Virus record (IMG/VR): IMGVR_UViG_3300017783_000209
Coordinates: 1-24,043 of that record
DNA from: a virus
Strand: one strand, 5' to 3'
DNA: 24,043 nucleotides
The notes beneath the pieces were generated by a model. It ran no database searches. It had not been told where the DNA came from and saw only the letters and a list, made by a program, of their open reading frames with translations. Numbering within the stretch: the first letter of the stretch is position 1; each line of letters begins with the position of its first letter. The position numbers and the translations under genes are program-made. Of the stretch, positions 1 through 5,866 are shown in pieces.

Positions 1-72
1 AATGCCGTTCAGGAGTTGACTACTATGGTTAACGAGCTAAAAGCTGAACTAGCTGCCCTTAAGGGCGCTTAA
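1..72 (+). CDS. C-terminal end of a probable tail fibre or similar trimeric protein (partial)
   Basis: The window opens inside a reading frame that runs to a TAA at 70-72. The 23 visible residues contain QELTTMVNELKAELAALKGA, a short amphipathic heptad-like helix with L/V/A at the core positions. Cyanophage tail fibres and S74-peptidase-type spike proteins often end in such a coiled coil followed by ALKGA or similar. That assignment comes from family knowledge and the small accessory genes that follow, since the body of the protein is outside the window. Any protein ending in a coiled coil is an alternative. Confidence 0.55.
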   Translation, partial: NAVQELTTMVNELKAELAALKGA

Positions 73-97
73 ACGCTATTTTCCCTGGAGCTTCCAC

Positions 98-319
98 ATG
101 GCTGACACTCTGACCGCTGAACAAATTGCGCAGAACTACTCTGCTGCTCTTGATAGCGTCACTTTGATTACTGAGCTAATGGCTCTTTCTTCTCGTGACG
201 CTGAGCAAACTGCCACAGTTGCACGCAATGTTGAACACCTTGAGTTGATGGTCGCTAAGGACTACTGGACTTCAGAAGACCTTGACCCTTTCAATGCCGC
301 AATTGCTGCTGGCAAGTAA
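98..319 (+). CDS. Small acidic hypothetical phage protein (73 aa)
   Basis: A 73-residue helical, acidic protein starting at an ATG preceded by CTGGAGC, a reasonable Shine-Dalgarno. It contains no Cys, no membrane segment and no recognisable catalytic motif. It starts 25 bases after the probable tail-fibre gene and ends just before a strong terminator, so it is probably co-transcribed with that gene as the last cistron. Small helical proteins in this position are common in cyanophages, but I cannot assign a role. A virion decoration protein or fibre chaperone is possible but unsupported. Confidence 0.75.
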   Translation: MADTLTAEQIAQNYSAALDSVTLITELMALSSRDAEQTATVARNVEHLELMVAKDYWTSEDLDPFNAAIAAGK

Positions 320-337
320 TTTGCCAACTGGTCGGTC

Positions 338-361
338 GCCCCGTGGCAACGCGGGGCTTTT
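338..361 (+). terminator. Rho-independent terminator after the tail-fibre transcript
   Basis: GCCCCG (338-343) pairs perfectly with CGGGGC (352-357) across an 8-base loop and is followed directly by TTTT (358-361). It lies 18 bases after the stop codon of the preceding gene. Confidence 0.85.
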
Positions 362-391
362 GATTTACACTAAGTCTGCATTCGTTGAGCT

Positions 392-709
392 ATGGCAAAC
401 AACTACACCTGGAAGGTTGGTCAATGCGACCGAACCCTTGAAACTGGCGTTATTACTACGCTTCACTTCACCGTAGCTGCCGAGACCGAGGACAAGGTTT
501 ATTCCGTTGGTTCGTATGGCTCAATCGGTCTTGAAGCTCCTGACGCTGAGGACATGATCCCTTATGACGGCGTGACTGAAGCGCAGGCAGTCTCATGGGT
601 TCAAGCTGCACTTGGCGGTGAAGAGAAGGTTTCTGAAATTCACGCTGCACTTGACGCTCAACTGACAGAGAAGCGCACCCCGACCACTGGCGCTGGTACG
701 CCCTGGTGA
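392..709 (+). CDS. DUF7936-like cyanophage protein (105 aa)
   Basis: This 105-residue protein has the layout I know from the DUF7936 family, which is widespread in cyanophages. It starts MANNYTWKV, followed by beta-strand-like segments, a conserved acidic and aromatic middle with IPYDGVTEAQAVSWVQAALG at about residues 56-75, and a short proline/tryptophan end (GTPW). No biochemical function is established for the family as far as I know. The ATG at 392 follows GTTGAGCT, a weak ribosome site. The stop TGA (707-709) overlaps the GTG start of the next tiny gene, pointing to coupled translation. A longer plus-strand frame at 282-476 overlaps it but has no comparable conserved pattern. Confidence 0.85.
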   Translation: MANNYTWKVGQCDRTLETGVITTLHFTVAAETEDKVYSVGSYGSIGLEAPDAEDMIPYDGVTEAQAVSWVQAALGGEEKVSEIHAALDAQLTEKRTPTTGAGTPW

Positions 710-786
710 CCTTTATCGCTGGTATTGCCACTGGAGCGCTACTCCTGATTGGATTTGCGCTTCTTTCTACTGCTGCTGATGACTGA
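706..786 (+). CDS. 26-aa single-span membrane peptide
   Basis: A GTG at 706-708 overlaps the TGA of the previous gene (GTGA). It opens a 26-codon frame beginning MTFIAGIATGALLLIGFALL and ending STAADD. Almost the whole peptide is one hydrophobic helix with a small acidic C-terminus. Its stop (784-786) overlaps the ATG of the next gene at 779, so three consecutive genes are chained by overlaps. There is no separate ribosome site. Cyanophages commonly carry such micro-membrane proteins between DUF7936 and the next gene, but the function is unknown. The arrangement and hydrophobicity support it, though a peptide this short could be fortuitous. Confidence 0.55.
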   Translation: MTFIAGIATGALLLIGFALLSTAADD

Positions 787-964
787 ACAATTTTTGCAGC
801 CTGATCCGATGATCCCCTGCAAGCCAGGGGCACAGGACACAGAAGCGATGGCCAACCGCGTTAAGTGGTTAAACCATTTATATGTGCGTGATGGTCGCGA
901 CAAGCCTGACCATAAATTTCATGGTCTTTACACCGGCTTGGCTTTGAAATATCGCAATCGATAA
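779..964 (+). CDS. Conserved small cyanophage protein (61 aa) with GRDKPDH...HGLYTGL motif
   Basis: I take the ATG at 779 (MTEQFLQPDP...) rather than the upstream in-frame start at 749, because 779 overlaps the stop of the membrane peptide and avoids a hydrophobic extension that merely reads through that gene in another frame. The product is 61 aa. The segment YVRDGRDKPDHKFHGLYTGL (about residues 36-55) matches a pattern I recall from many cyanophage hypothetical proteins (DGRD.P.H..HGLYTGL). The His/Asp-rich cluster could bind metal, but that is a guess. The role is unknown. Confidence 0.7.
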   Translation: MTEQFLQPDPMIPCKPGAQDTEAMANRVKWLNHLYVRDGRDKPDHKFHGLYTGLALKYRNR

Positions 965-973
965 TTTAGCTGT

Positions 974-1008
974 TAGGGACAAGACAGAAAATGGACACCT
1001 TGTCCCTA
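974..1008. repeat. Perfect 10-bp inverted repeat in the spacer before the beta-barrel gene
   Basis: TAGGGACAAG (974-983) and CTTGTCCCTA (999-1008) are exact reverse complements separated by 15 bases. No T-run follows, so it is a poor intrinsic terminator. It sits 55 bases before the next start codon and could be an operator, an mRNA processing or stability hairpin, or a weak terminator. Confidence 0.6.
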
Positions 1009-1063
1009 CCGAAGCAACAGAAACCAAGTACGGTAGTGCCGGAAAACGTCAACTTACGTTCCA

Positions 1064-1429
1064 ATGATCAAATCAATTGTTTTTGGTGCAGCCGCTGGCG
1101 CACTTGCCTTGGCTCCCCTCTCTGCAATCGCAGGCCCCTATGCCAACGTTGAAGCTAACGCTGGTTGGAGCGGAAACGACTACAGCGGATCAGTAACCGA
1201 CCTGCATCTTGGCTGGGAAGGTGGCGACGGCGTTTACAGCTACTACGTCCAAGGTGGTCCTGCAATCGTCCAGCCTGACGGCGCTGACACTGAGATGGAA
1301 TTTTCCGGCAAGATCGGCGGCGCTGTTGCTGCTTCTGATGCACTGTCTGTTTATGCAGAAATCAGCGGCATCACCGGCGATGACGACAACAGCTACGGCG
1401 GCAAAGCTGGCGTCAAGTTCCTTTTCTGA
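1064..1429 (+). CDS. Secreted outer-membrane beta-barrel-like (porin-like) phage protein, 121 aa
   Basis: Residues 1-23 form a clear signal peptide: a Lys at position 3, a hydrophobic core, then SAIAG just before residue 24. The mature part alternates polar and hydrophobic residues in short strands rich in Gly, Tyr and Asp (DLHLGWEGGDGVYSYYVQGG, ITGDDDNSYGGKAGVKFLF). It ends in a C-terminal Phe, which is the hallmark of bacterial outer-membrane beta-barrels recognised by the BAM machinery. Similar short porin-like proteins occur in cyanophages. At about 98 mature residues it is smaller than the usual 8-stranded barrel, so it may form a partial or oligomeric barrel. No good ribosome site precedes the ATG. 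A strong terminator follows, so it is probably a single-gene transcript. A role in envelope change or superinfection exclusion is inference. Confidence 0.75.
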   Translation: MIKSIVFGAAAGALALAPLSAIAGPYANVEANAGWSGNDYSGSVTDLHLGWEGGDGVYSYYVQGGPAIVQPDGADTEMEFSGKIGGAVAASDALSVYAEISGITGDDDNSYGGKAGVKFLF

Positions 1430-1461
1430 GTAGTCTTAGATCACGGACCTGAACACGCCGT

Positions 1462-1508
1462 AACCCTCCGGTGGGATTTAAATCCTCACACCAAGCCGGG
1501 GGGTTTTT
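1462..1508 (+). terminator. Rho-independent terminator after the beta-barrel gene
   Basis: AACCCTCCGG (1462-1471) pairs with CCGGGGGGTT (1496-1505) with a single T-G wobble. The loop contains its own small palindrome GGATTTAAATCC. The T-run continues to 1508. Confidence 0.75.
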
Positions 1509-1526
1509 CTCTGCTTTGTTTTCGTC

Positions 1527-1766
1527 ATGCAAAAGTATCTGAACGCAATCGGTGCTGTTGGCTTTGTCTTAGCTGCTGCTAACACTGCAGTGATTGTGTT
1601 TGCTGTGGTGCGTGGCCCTGCCATCGTCGAAGAAAACCTTGGCAAGGTGCAAGCTTTGATGATTGAAAAGATGCACAGTGCTTTAAGTGATTCTGTGACT
1701 GAGGCGATGCCCAGCCAGGTCAAAGAATTGATGCCCAGCACCACTGGCCCTGCTTTGCCGTTTTGA
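1527..1766 (+). CDS. Single-span membrane protein (79 aa)
   Basis: The N-terminal third is a hydrophobic helix (about residues 6-28, IGAVGFVLAAANTAVIVFAV). It is followed by a cytoplasmic or periplasmic helical segment and a Pro/Thr-rich end (MPSTTGPALPF). The pattern of an N-terminal anchor plus amphipathic helix is common among cyanophage hypothetical proteins near the structural and lysis region. A holin-like or inner-membrane accessory role is possible, but a single span with a long soluble tail is not diagnostic. The stop overlaps the next ATG by one base (TGATG), so translation of the DUF3310 gene is probably coupled. Confidence 0.7.
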   Translation: MQKYLNAIGAVGFVLAAANTAVIVFAVVRGPAIVEENLGKVQALMIEKMHSALSDSVTEAMPSQVKELMPSTTGPALPF

Positions 1767-1996
1767 TGTCAGATTCCATCAACTCTCCGTCCCATTACAA
1801 CCAAGGTCGAGTCGAAACAATTGAAGTGATTGAGGACGCCGTCAGGGACGCTGATGATGTCGTGAGCGGTTATCTACTTGGGCAGACACTCAAGTATTTG
1901 TTGAGGATGTGGCATAAGGGAAATGCACTCCAAGACGCAGGCAAGGCCAGTTGGTATTTGGATCGCTTGATTGCAAAGATGCAGGGCGATGCCTGA
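1766..1996 (+). CDS. DUF3310 protein (T7 gp1.7-like nucleotide kinase family)
   Basis: The 76-residue product shows the full DUF3310 signature: SPSHYNQGRVETIEVIED near the N-terminus, then GYLLGQTLKYLLRMWHKG, then DAGKASWYLDRLIAKMQ. This family includes T7 gp1.7, described as an atypical nucleoside monophosphate kinase. In many phages the domain stands alone, as here, and its activity is not proven in each case. An ATG at 1766 is preferred over the TTG one codon upstream. It overlaps the previous stop by one base and its own end overlaps the next gene, so it is mid-operon. A role in deoxynucleotide supply would agree with dcd and thyX elsewhere in the window. Confidence 0.85.
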   Translation: MSDSINSPSHYNQGRVETIEVIEDAVRDADDVVSGYLLGQTLKYLLRMWHKGNALQDAGKASWYLDRLIAKMQGDA

Positions 1997-2600
1997 GATT
2001 CGCACTATTGGGATCAACGACATCCGGCTTTGGGATGGTATCCCTGCTATGTCCGTGCCAAAAGCACCGCCAGTGACGGTCAATATCGGCGTTCCAATCG
2101 TGGATTTGCCGTCATTTGACCCGATGGATTTCAGGCCAAGCAAATTAGTGTTTGATCCTGAGGCTGTCCTGCCAAACCCTTCGACGCCTGAAACACCAAA
2201 GCCGCCAACGCCAACTGCGCCTCAGCTTCCCAAGACTGCTGTTGACGAAGACCCAAGATGTCCGCCGCTTCGTGCGAAGGAGGTTGGAACGCTTGTCCAA
2301 AATGGTTCAAAAAGAATTGCGGGCTACGAGATACAAGACGGTAAATGCGTCGTCCTGTATGAAGAGATCAAGTTGCCTGAACAAGTCATAGCAGCAATTC
2401 CGTCATTGCCGCAGGTCACAACCGTAGGGGTTACCGCTGCTGTGGGTGTTACTGCTGCGCTAGCTACGCCGCTTCTGCTTAAGGCGGTGAAGCCTATCGT
2501 GAAGAAGATTGGGAAGAAGATCCAGAAGATTTTGGGTCGTAAGGCGAAACCTGTAAGCGTTTTTCAGCGGAGGCGGGCGCAACGGTTGGCGCGGAAATAG
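1989..2600 (+). CDS. Proline-rich protein with C-terminal membrane span and basic tail (203 aa)
   Basis: The ATG at 1989 is preceded by GCAGGGCG and overlaps the DUF3310 stop; a TTG at 1971 is the only longer option. Residues 1-70 are rich in Pro, Val and Asp (valine/proline beta-like stretches). A Pro/Thr-rich linker follows (STPETPKPPTPTAPQLPK), then a small globular part with two Cys (RCPPL, GKCVVLYEE). After that comes a hydrophobic Ala/Val/Leu helix near residues 148-168 and a strongly basic tail (KKIGKKIQKILGRK ... RRRAQRLARK). The layout suggests a membrane-anchored or envelope-associated protein. The last 107 bases overlap the convergent minus-strand gene. Function unknown. Confidence 0.7.
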   Translation: MPEIRTIGINDIRLWDGIPAMSVPKAPPVTVNIGVPIVDLPSFDPMDFRPSKLVFDPEAVLPNPSTPETPKPPTPTAPQLPKTAVDEDPRCPPLRAKEVGTLVQNGSKRIAGYEIQDGKCVVLYEEIKLPEQVIAAIPSLPQVTTVGVTAAVGVTAALATPLLLKAVKPIVKKIGKKIQKILGRKAKPVSVFQRRRAQRLARK

Positions 2601-3375
2601 CGTGCCTGTGCGGTAAAACTTGCCCTGGTTTTGGTTTGATTACTACGTCAGCGCAGACAGCAAAATAAGGCGATCTGGGGTGAAACTCGATGCCTTTTAG
2701 TTTTAGGTCTCCGCAGTTTTTGAGCCTAGCGATTTCATATTCAAGGCGTTTCGTCTCAATAATCTGCTGGTGCATACGGATATTGGCATCAGCCATTGCT
2801 TTGCATCGTTCTTGCAACCCACCATCTAGGGGGATTGTGGCTTGGAGAGACAAACCACCTGACCAGTTGTGCGTATCCTTTTGATTTGTCCTTTTTCGCA
2901 TGTGGTAGATGATTGATCCTGGATTGTCGAGTAGGCCATCATCATCCAAGTCAGAAATATCATATACAGGGTCAAGAACGTGACCCATGAACGGCAATTG
3001 CCAGCTTTTAGTCCTGTTGACATATGGCGTGATGGTGATGATTGGCCCTTGGCATTGAATGCCATTGCCGTAAGAGTTAGTGAACGCTTGTGATGGAGCA
3101 ATCATCACAGCTTGATTTGTGACACTGCCAGAACTGGTTGCTGTTGGAGCGGCAGTAGCAGAAACGCCGCCAATAGTTTCTGCGTTAGCCGGTGACGCTA
3201 GGACTACTGCGAGAAGGTAGAGATAGTGTCTGTGATTTGCTCGATTTCGGTTACGCGCTGAATTGTGGTTACGTTGCTGAGCCCTGGCCCTGAATAGGTT
3301 TCTGAGAACTGAAATGCTGCGCCAGGGTTGGCAATTCTCCAATTTGGTTTGTTGCCTACGTCCAGAGCTGACCAT
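2494..3375 (-). CDS. Exported phage protein; real start unclear
   Basis: The convincing part runs from about 3225 down to 2494. It begins with a signal-peptide-like stretch (YLYLLAVVLASPANAETIGG), followed by TAAPTATSSGSVTNQAV, GIQCQGPIITITPYV, DLDDDGLLDNPGSIIYHMRKR and a helical part ending in RSPYFAVCADVV. This order matches an uncharacterised exported protein I associate with cyanophages. The oddity is the start. The only ATG, GTG or TTG upstream of the signal peptide in this frame is the ATG at 3375, 171 bases inside the preceding gene. The intervening 50 residues (Arg/Gln/Asn-rich) look like an out-of-frame shadow. Possible explanations are an unusual start codon, a frameshift from the upstream gene, or a sequence error. 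The 3' end overlaps the convergent plus-strand gene. Confidence 0.6.
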   Translation of the reverse strand: MVSSGRRQQTKLENCQPWRSISVLRNLFRARAQQRNHNSARNRNRANHRHYLYLLAVVLASPANAETIGGVSATAAPTATSSGSVTNQAVMIAPSQAFTNSYGNGIQCQGPIITITPYVNRTKSWQLPFMGHVLDPVYDISDLDDDGLLDNPGSIIYHMRKRTNQKDTHNWSGGLSLQATIPLDGGLQERCKAMADANIRMHQQIIETKRLEYEIARLKNCGDLKLKGIEFHPRSPYFAVCADVVIKPKPGQVLPHRHAISAPTVAPASAEKRLQVSPYDPKSSGSSSQSSSR

Positions 3376-3629
3376 TCTTTTACTGTTGTAGTGCCTGGTG
3401 TGAGGCTGGCCCCATTTACAGGTTCAACGTTAGTGCCGCTGACAGAGTATTCCCAGCCAGTTCCATAGGTTTCACTGACGATTGTTTCAGTGACATTACT
3501 GGTGGTTTCAGTATGGCTCGTCATTGAGCCAGTTGAAAAATTGGGCACCACTGGAACGCTTTGGGCTGGTTTAGCAAGAGAGAAAGCCTCACCAACTAGC
3601 CCGCATAAAAGCAGCAGTAGAACACGCAT
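3204..3629 (-). CDS. Exported hypothetical phage protein (141 aa)
   Basis: The ATG at 3629 overlaps the TGA of the upstream gene (TGATG), so I choose it over the TTG at 3632. It encodes a hydrophobic N-terminus (MRVLLLLLCGLVGEAFSLA) that looks like a signal peptide. A Ser/Thr/Val-rich beta-like body follows (TTSNVTETIVSETYGTGWEYSVSG, PGTTTVKEWSALDVG) and a C-terminal TIQRVTEIEQITDTISTFSQ. Phrases such as AFQFSETYSGPG echo AFSFSQSYTQGD in its upstream neighbour, so the two are probably related by an old duplication or serve in the same structure. A virion surface or exported adhesion role is inference. Confidence 0.75.
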   Translation of the reverse strand: MRVLLLLLCGLVGEAFSLAKPAQSVPVVPNFSTGSMTSHTETTSNVTETIVSETYGTGWEYSVSGTNVEPVNGASLTPGTTTVKEWSALDVGNKPNWRIANPGAAFQFSETYSGPGLSNVTTIQRVTEIEQITDTISTFSQ

Positions 3630-4117
3630 CAATCGATTGTCAGTTCGGTCACGATTTGACCGATTGCAAGGGTATTCGCTCCACCAGCTGTAACCGTGAT
3701 TGCTCCAGTTGGTGCGACCGTACCTGCTAGGTCTCCTGCGGTTCCTGGTGCAGTGGACTGCAGGCTAGAGAAGTTAGGCACAGCGCCTGCAGTTATGGCT
3801 GATGTTGGGACGGCGTCACCTTGAGTGTATGACTGACTAAAACTAAAAGCGTTGCCAGGTGTGTCCTGGGTTACAGCGATAGTGCCAGGATTGTAAACGC
3901 CGCTAGTAATAGTGCCAGTGGAAATAGTGTTCGCTGTAGTTCCGTCGGTAGTGTCAACGCCTGAACCTGAAATGCTGAATGAAGAGCCAATGCGATTTGC
4001 TGTAGTCATCGCACCACCAACCTGAAGCTGAACAGAGCTTTGGATTTTGTGGCTGATGTCGGCTTTTGCTGCTGGGCTAAGAGCCAGCAAGGTGATCAAG
4101 GGCAAAAAGCGTTTCAT
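3629..4117 (-). CDS. Exported Gly/Ser/Thr-rich protein (162 aa), probable virion or secreted protein
   Basis: A textbook signal peptide (MKRFLPLITLLALSPAAKA, predicted cut before DISHK) precedes a low-complexity beta-rich body. That body is full of Thr, Ser, Gly and Ala (SGSGVDTTDGTTANTIST, GDLAGTVAPTGAITVTAGGA). Cyanophages carry similar proteins with SSVQLQVGG near the mature N-terminus and AFSFSQSYTQGD in the middle, usually uncharacterised. The start overlaps the upstream stop by four bases (ATGA), and the stop overlaps the downstream start. The four minus-strand genes here are therefore one translational chain. No catalytic motif is visible. Confidence 0.8.
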   Translation of the reverse strand: MKRFLPLITLLALSPAAKADISHKIQSSVQLQVGGAMTTANRIGSSFSISGSGVDTTDGTTANTISTGTITSGVYNPGTIAVTQDTPGNAFSFSQSYTQGDAVPTSAITAGAVPNFSSLQSTAPGTAGDLAGTVAPTGAITVTAGGANTLAIGQIVTELTID

Positions 4118-4377
4118 TTTGGTGGCTCCTTTGAATCAATCTTAGGTGGCTGTTTTTTCTGCTGGTTAGCAGCTTTGCGTTCAATACCAAAAGAAGCCAT
4201 GGCTCCTGTCAGCAAACTAGCGACAAAGGTATTGTCCATTTTCATCTGAGGGAAGAAACCCAGATAGGAGACAGTCAGTAATGTGGCGCTCCAGACCAAG
4301 ACAGCACATTTCACAAGATCAGCGATTGCGATGCCTTCTTTCTCTTGGCTTTCTTGATTTTCTTGTGGTTCTGCCAT
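4114..4377 (-). CDS. Two-helix membrane protein (87 aa), holin-like topology
   Basis: I use the ATG at 4377 (MAEPQENQESQEKEG...) rather than an upstream in-frame start at 4440, which would run across the divergent gene. After a charged, Gln/Glu-rich N-terminus come two hydrophobic segments: about residues 22-44 (LVKCAVLVWSATLLTVSYLG) and about 54-68 (FVASLLTGAMASFGI). A Lys/Pro-rich C-terminus follows. Small size, two spans and charged ends fit class II holins, but many phage membrane proteins look the same. It is first in the minus-strand block and divergent from another small membrane protein only 26 bases away. Confidence 0.7.
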   Translation of the reverse strand: MAEPQENQESQEKEGIAIADLVKCAVLVWSATLLTVSYLGFFPQMKMDNTFVASLLTGAMASFGIERKAANQQKKQPPKIDSKEPPK

Positions 4378-4403
4378 GATGGGATCAATGCCGAGGTCGA
4401 AGC

Positions 4404-4655
4404 ATGGTCGAAGTTTGGGCTGCTGCAGCTGGTGCGTCAATCACTGTCGCTGGTCTTGGCATCACAGGATTGAAGCAACAGAGCCTGCAGGGGCGTGATT
4501 CGCTGGTGCGTCTAACGACTGCTGTTGATGGCTTGAGCAGACAGCTCGACGTGCTTCATACCGACATTAAAAGCAGGGACCAGGAAGTCTTTGCCAGACT
4601 CAGTGATTTAGAGCAGGCAGTAGCACGGTTGGAAGGTCACGCAAACCGGAATTAG
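4404..4655 (+). CDS. Membrane-anchored coiled-coil protein (83 aa)
   Basis: An N-terminal hydrophobic segment (VWAAAAGASITVAGLGITGL, residues 4-23) is followed by a long heptad-bearing helix: RDSLVRLTTAVDGLSRQLDVLHTDI ... LSDLEQAVARLEGHA. An upstream CGAGGTCG can serve as ribosome site. Short membrane plus coiled-coil proteins of this form recur in cyanophages next to lysis genes. A spanin-like or holin-accessory role is possible because the C39-like peptidase lies four genes downstream, but no lipobox or known spanin motif is present. Confidence 0.7.
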   Translation: MVEVWAAAAGASITVAGLGITGLKQQSLQGRDSLVRLTTAVDGLSRQLDVLHTDIKSRDQEVFARLSDLEQAVARLEGHANRN

Positions 4656-4680
4656 ACTTTTTGCAGTTGATAAACCTGCA

Positions 4681-4851
4681 ATGTTCCTGATCGTCAAGCC
4701 AATCCTTTTTAAGTTCTTGCGTTCTGAGAGCTTGAAGCGCTTGGTTTTAGATCTTTTGAAGGCTTATGCGAAGCGTTCAGACAACACAGTTGACGATTCA
4801 CTCTGTGCGCTTTTAGAGAGAAACCTATTTCCGCAAGTCGCTCAAAAGTGA
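4681..4851 (+). CDS. Conserved 56-aa cyanophage protein
   Basis: ATG at 4681 to TGA at 4849-4851. The product begins MFLIVKPILFKFLRSESLKR and continues LVLDLLKAYAKRSDNTVDD before ending ERNLFPQVAQK. It is an amphipathic, basic-then-acidic helical protein. I recognise the pattern (M.LI.KPIL...LRSE..KRL..DLL.A.A..TDN..DD) from numerous cyanophage genomes, where it stays unannotated. It lies between the coiled-coil membrane protein and another tiny membrane protein, and its stop overlaps the next GTG start (GTGA). It may bind the inner face of the membrane; function unknown. Confidence 0.75.
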   Translation: MFLIVKPILFKFLRSESLKRLVLDLLKAYAKRSDNTVDDSLCALLERNLFPQVAQK

Positions 4852-4994
4852 TCCGCAAGCGCGTCATTTTTGCAATTTTCATTGGGATGCTGACAGTGCT
4901 GTCTGGCACGCTGCTGTCTGCAGCTGGTCTGGTCTATTACACAGGTTTCCTTGATGGCAACAAGCGTTGTGACACGGCAGGATTAGCGCGATGA
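4848..4994 (+). CDS. 48-aa single-span membrane protein
   Basis: GTG at 4848 (overlapping the previous TGA) to TGA at 4992-4994. The product has a basic N-terminus (IRKRV), a long hydrophobic helix (about residues 7-36, with FIGMLTVLSGTLLSAAGLVY) and a short polar tail with one Cys (DGNKRCDTAGLAR). The inside-positive rule puts the N-terminus in the cytoplasm. The stop overlaps the ATG of the C39-like peptidase gene. This is where a holin, antiholin or spanin component would be expected, but the sequence alone does not decide which. Confidence 0.6.
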   Translation: MIRKRVIFAIFIGMLTVLSGTLLSAAGLVYYTGFLDGNKRCDTAGLAR

Positions 4995-5725
4995 CGCCTC
5001 GCCTCGGGAATCTAATGAGCCTTGCGTTGCTCCCCTTCTTTGCCTTTTTCCGCTCTGATAGCCCGCATCAGCTTGCCGCAATCAAAGAGCTAGAGGATGC
5101 GCTGCCTGAAGAGTTGTTGTCGGAAGACGCCGCATGGTTTGAAGCGTGGAAGGCTAGTGGCATTGCCCAGAAGGCAGTTGTTCCTTATGTTCACCAACTA
5201 GATTTTGATTACAAGGGGTATCGACGGTGTTTAGACGCATCAGCGGCAATGTTGGCTCTTATGTACGGCAAGGTGAAAACCGCCGAAGAGTATGGGGAGG
5301 TACGGAAAAGGTTTGGCGACACGATCGACGTGAGAGCCCAAGTAAGGACACTGAGAGAGCTTGGTCTGCACGCCGAGTTCAGGAATGATGCTGATGGAGC
5401 GTTAGTCGAAGCAGAGATCGCCAGCGGTCGTCCAGTCCTTGTTGGCTGGTTACATCATGGAAATATGCTGCGCGGCGAACCACCAATGTGTGATTCGTAC
5501 TCATGCGGGCATTGGAGCGTCATCGTTGGGTTTGAAGGTACGGAATCAACAGGTGATGCGCAGTGGGTGATGCATGACCCAATGGGCGCTCCACGCATTG
5601 AACGTGGTGGGCATGAAACCCGCTACGGGGGCAAGAATGTAAGGGTGCCCCGTGGGACATTCAACCAGCGCTGGCAAGTAGAAGGCCCAGGTTCTGGCTG
5701 GGTGATCCTTGTGGACGACGAATGA
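4991..5725 (+). CDS. C39-like cysteine peptidase, putative lysis enzyme (244 aa)
   Basis: The protein shows the peptidase C39-like pattern. VPYVHQLD carries the Gln (Q69) that precedes the nucleophile; the probable nucleophile is C80 in YRRCLDASAAML. The His follows in CGHWSVIVGFE (H174) and the third catalytic residue in VMHDPMG (D197). The loop GRPVLVGWLHHG before the His motif is also typical. Such domains are annotated as peptidases or endolysins in cyanophages. Cleavage of peptide cross-links in murein is the likely but unproven reaction. An N-terminal hydrophobic stretch (MSLALLPFFAFF, residues 9-20) could act as a signal or signal-anchor sequence. The chain of small membrane proteins before it supports a lysis cassette. 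Confidence 0.75.
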   Translation: MTPRLGNLMSLALLPFFAFFRSDSPHQLAAIKELEDALPEELLSEDAAWFEAWKASGIAQKAVVPYVHQLDFDYKGYRRCLDASAAMLALMYGKVKTAEEYGEVRKRFGDTIDVRAQVRTLRELGLHAEFRNDADGALVEAEIASGRPVLVGWLHHGNMLRGEPPMCDSYSCGHWSVIVGFEGTESTGDAQWVMHDPMGAPRIERGGHETRYGGKNVRVPRGTFNQRWQVEGPGSGWVILVDDE

Positions 5726-5866
5726 TTGGGGCACTACGCATGGTTCTCGCGCCATGAGCTAATTAGCAGGCCGGGTGCCCCTGGCAAGCCTGACTGACCC
5801 GCCTCATAAGAGTGGGAAGTTTAATTTTACTGCTGACAAGTCCAGTAACCTGTGGATTTGAAATAA

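Noticed and set aside
282-476. 64-aa plus-strand frame overlapping the DUF7936-like gene
   Set aside because: It crosses the terminator at 338-361 and overlaps a gene with a recognised family pattern, so it is a shadow.
1971-1988. TTG start for the Pro-rich protein
   Set aside because: The ATG at 1989 has a better upstream GGG stretch and the operon's normal overlap style.
5726-5866. tRNA or small RNA in the spacer before dcd
   Set aside because: Only a weak TTACTG/CAGTAA dyad is visible, with no cloverleaf, T-arm motif or clear terminator.
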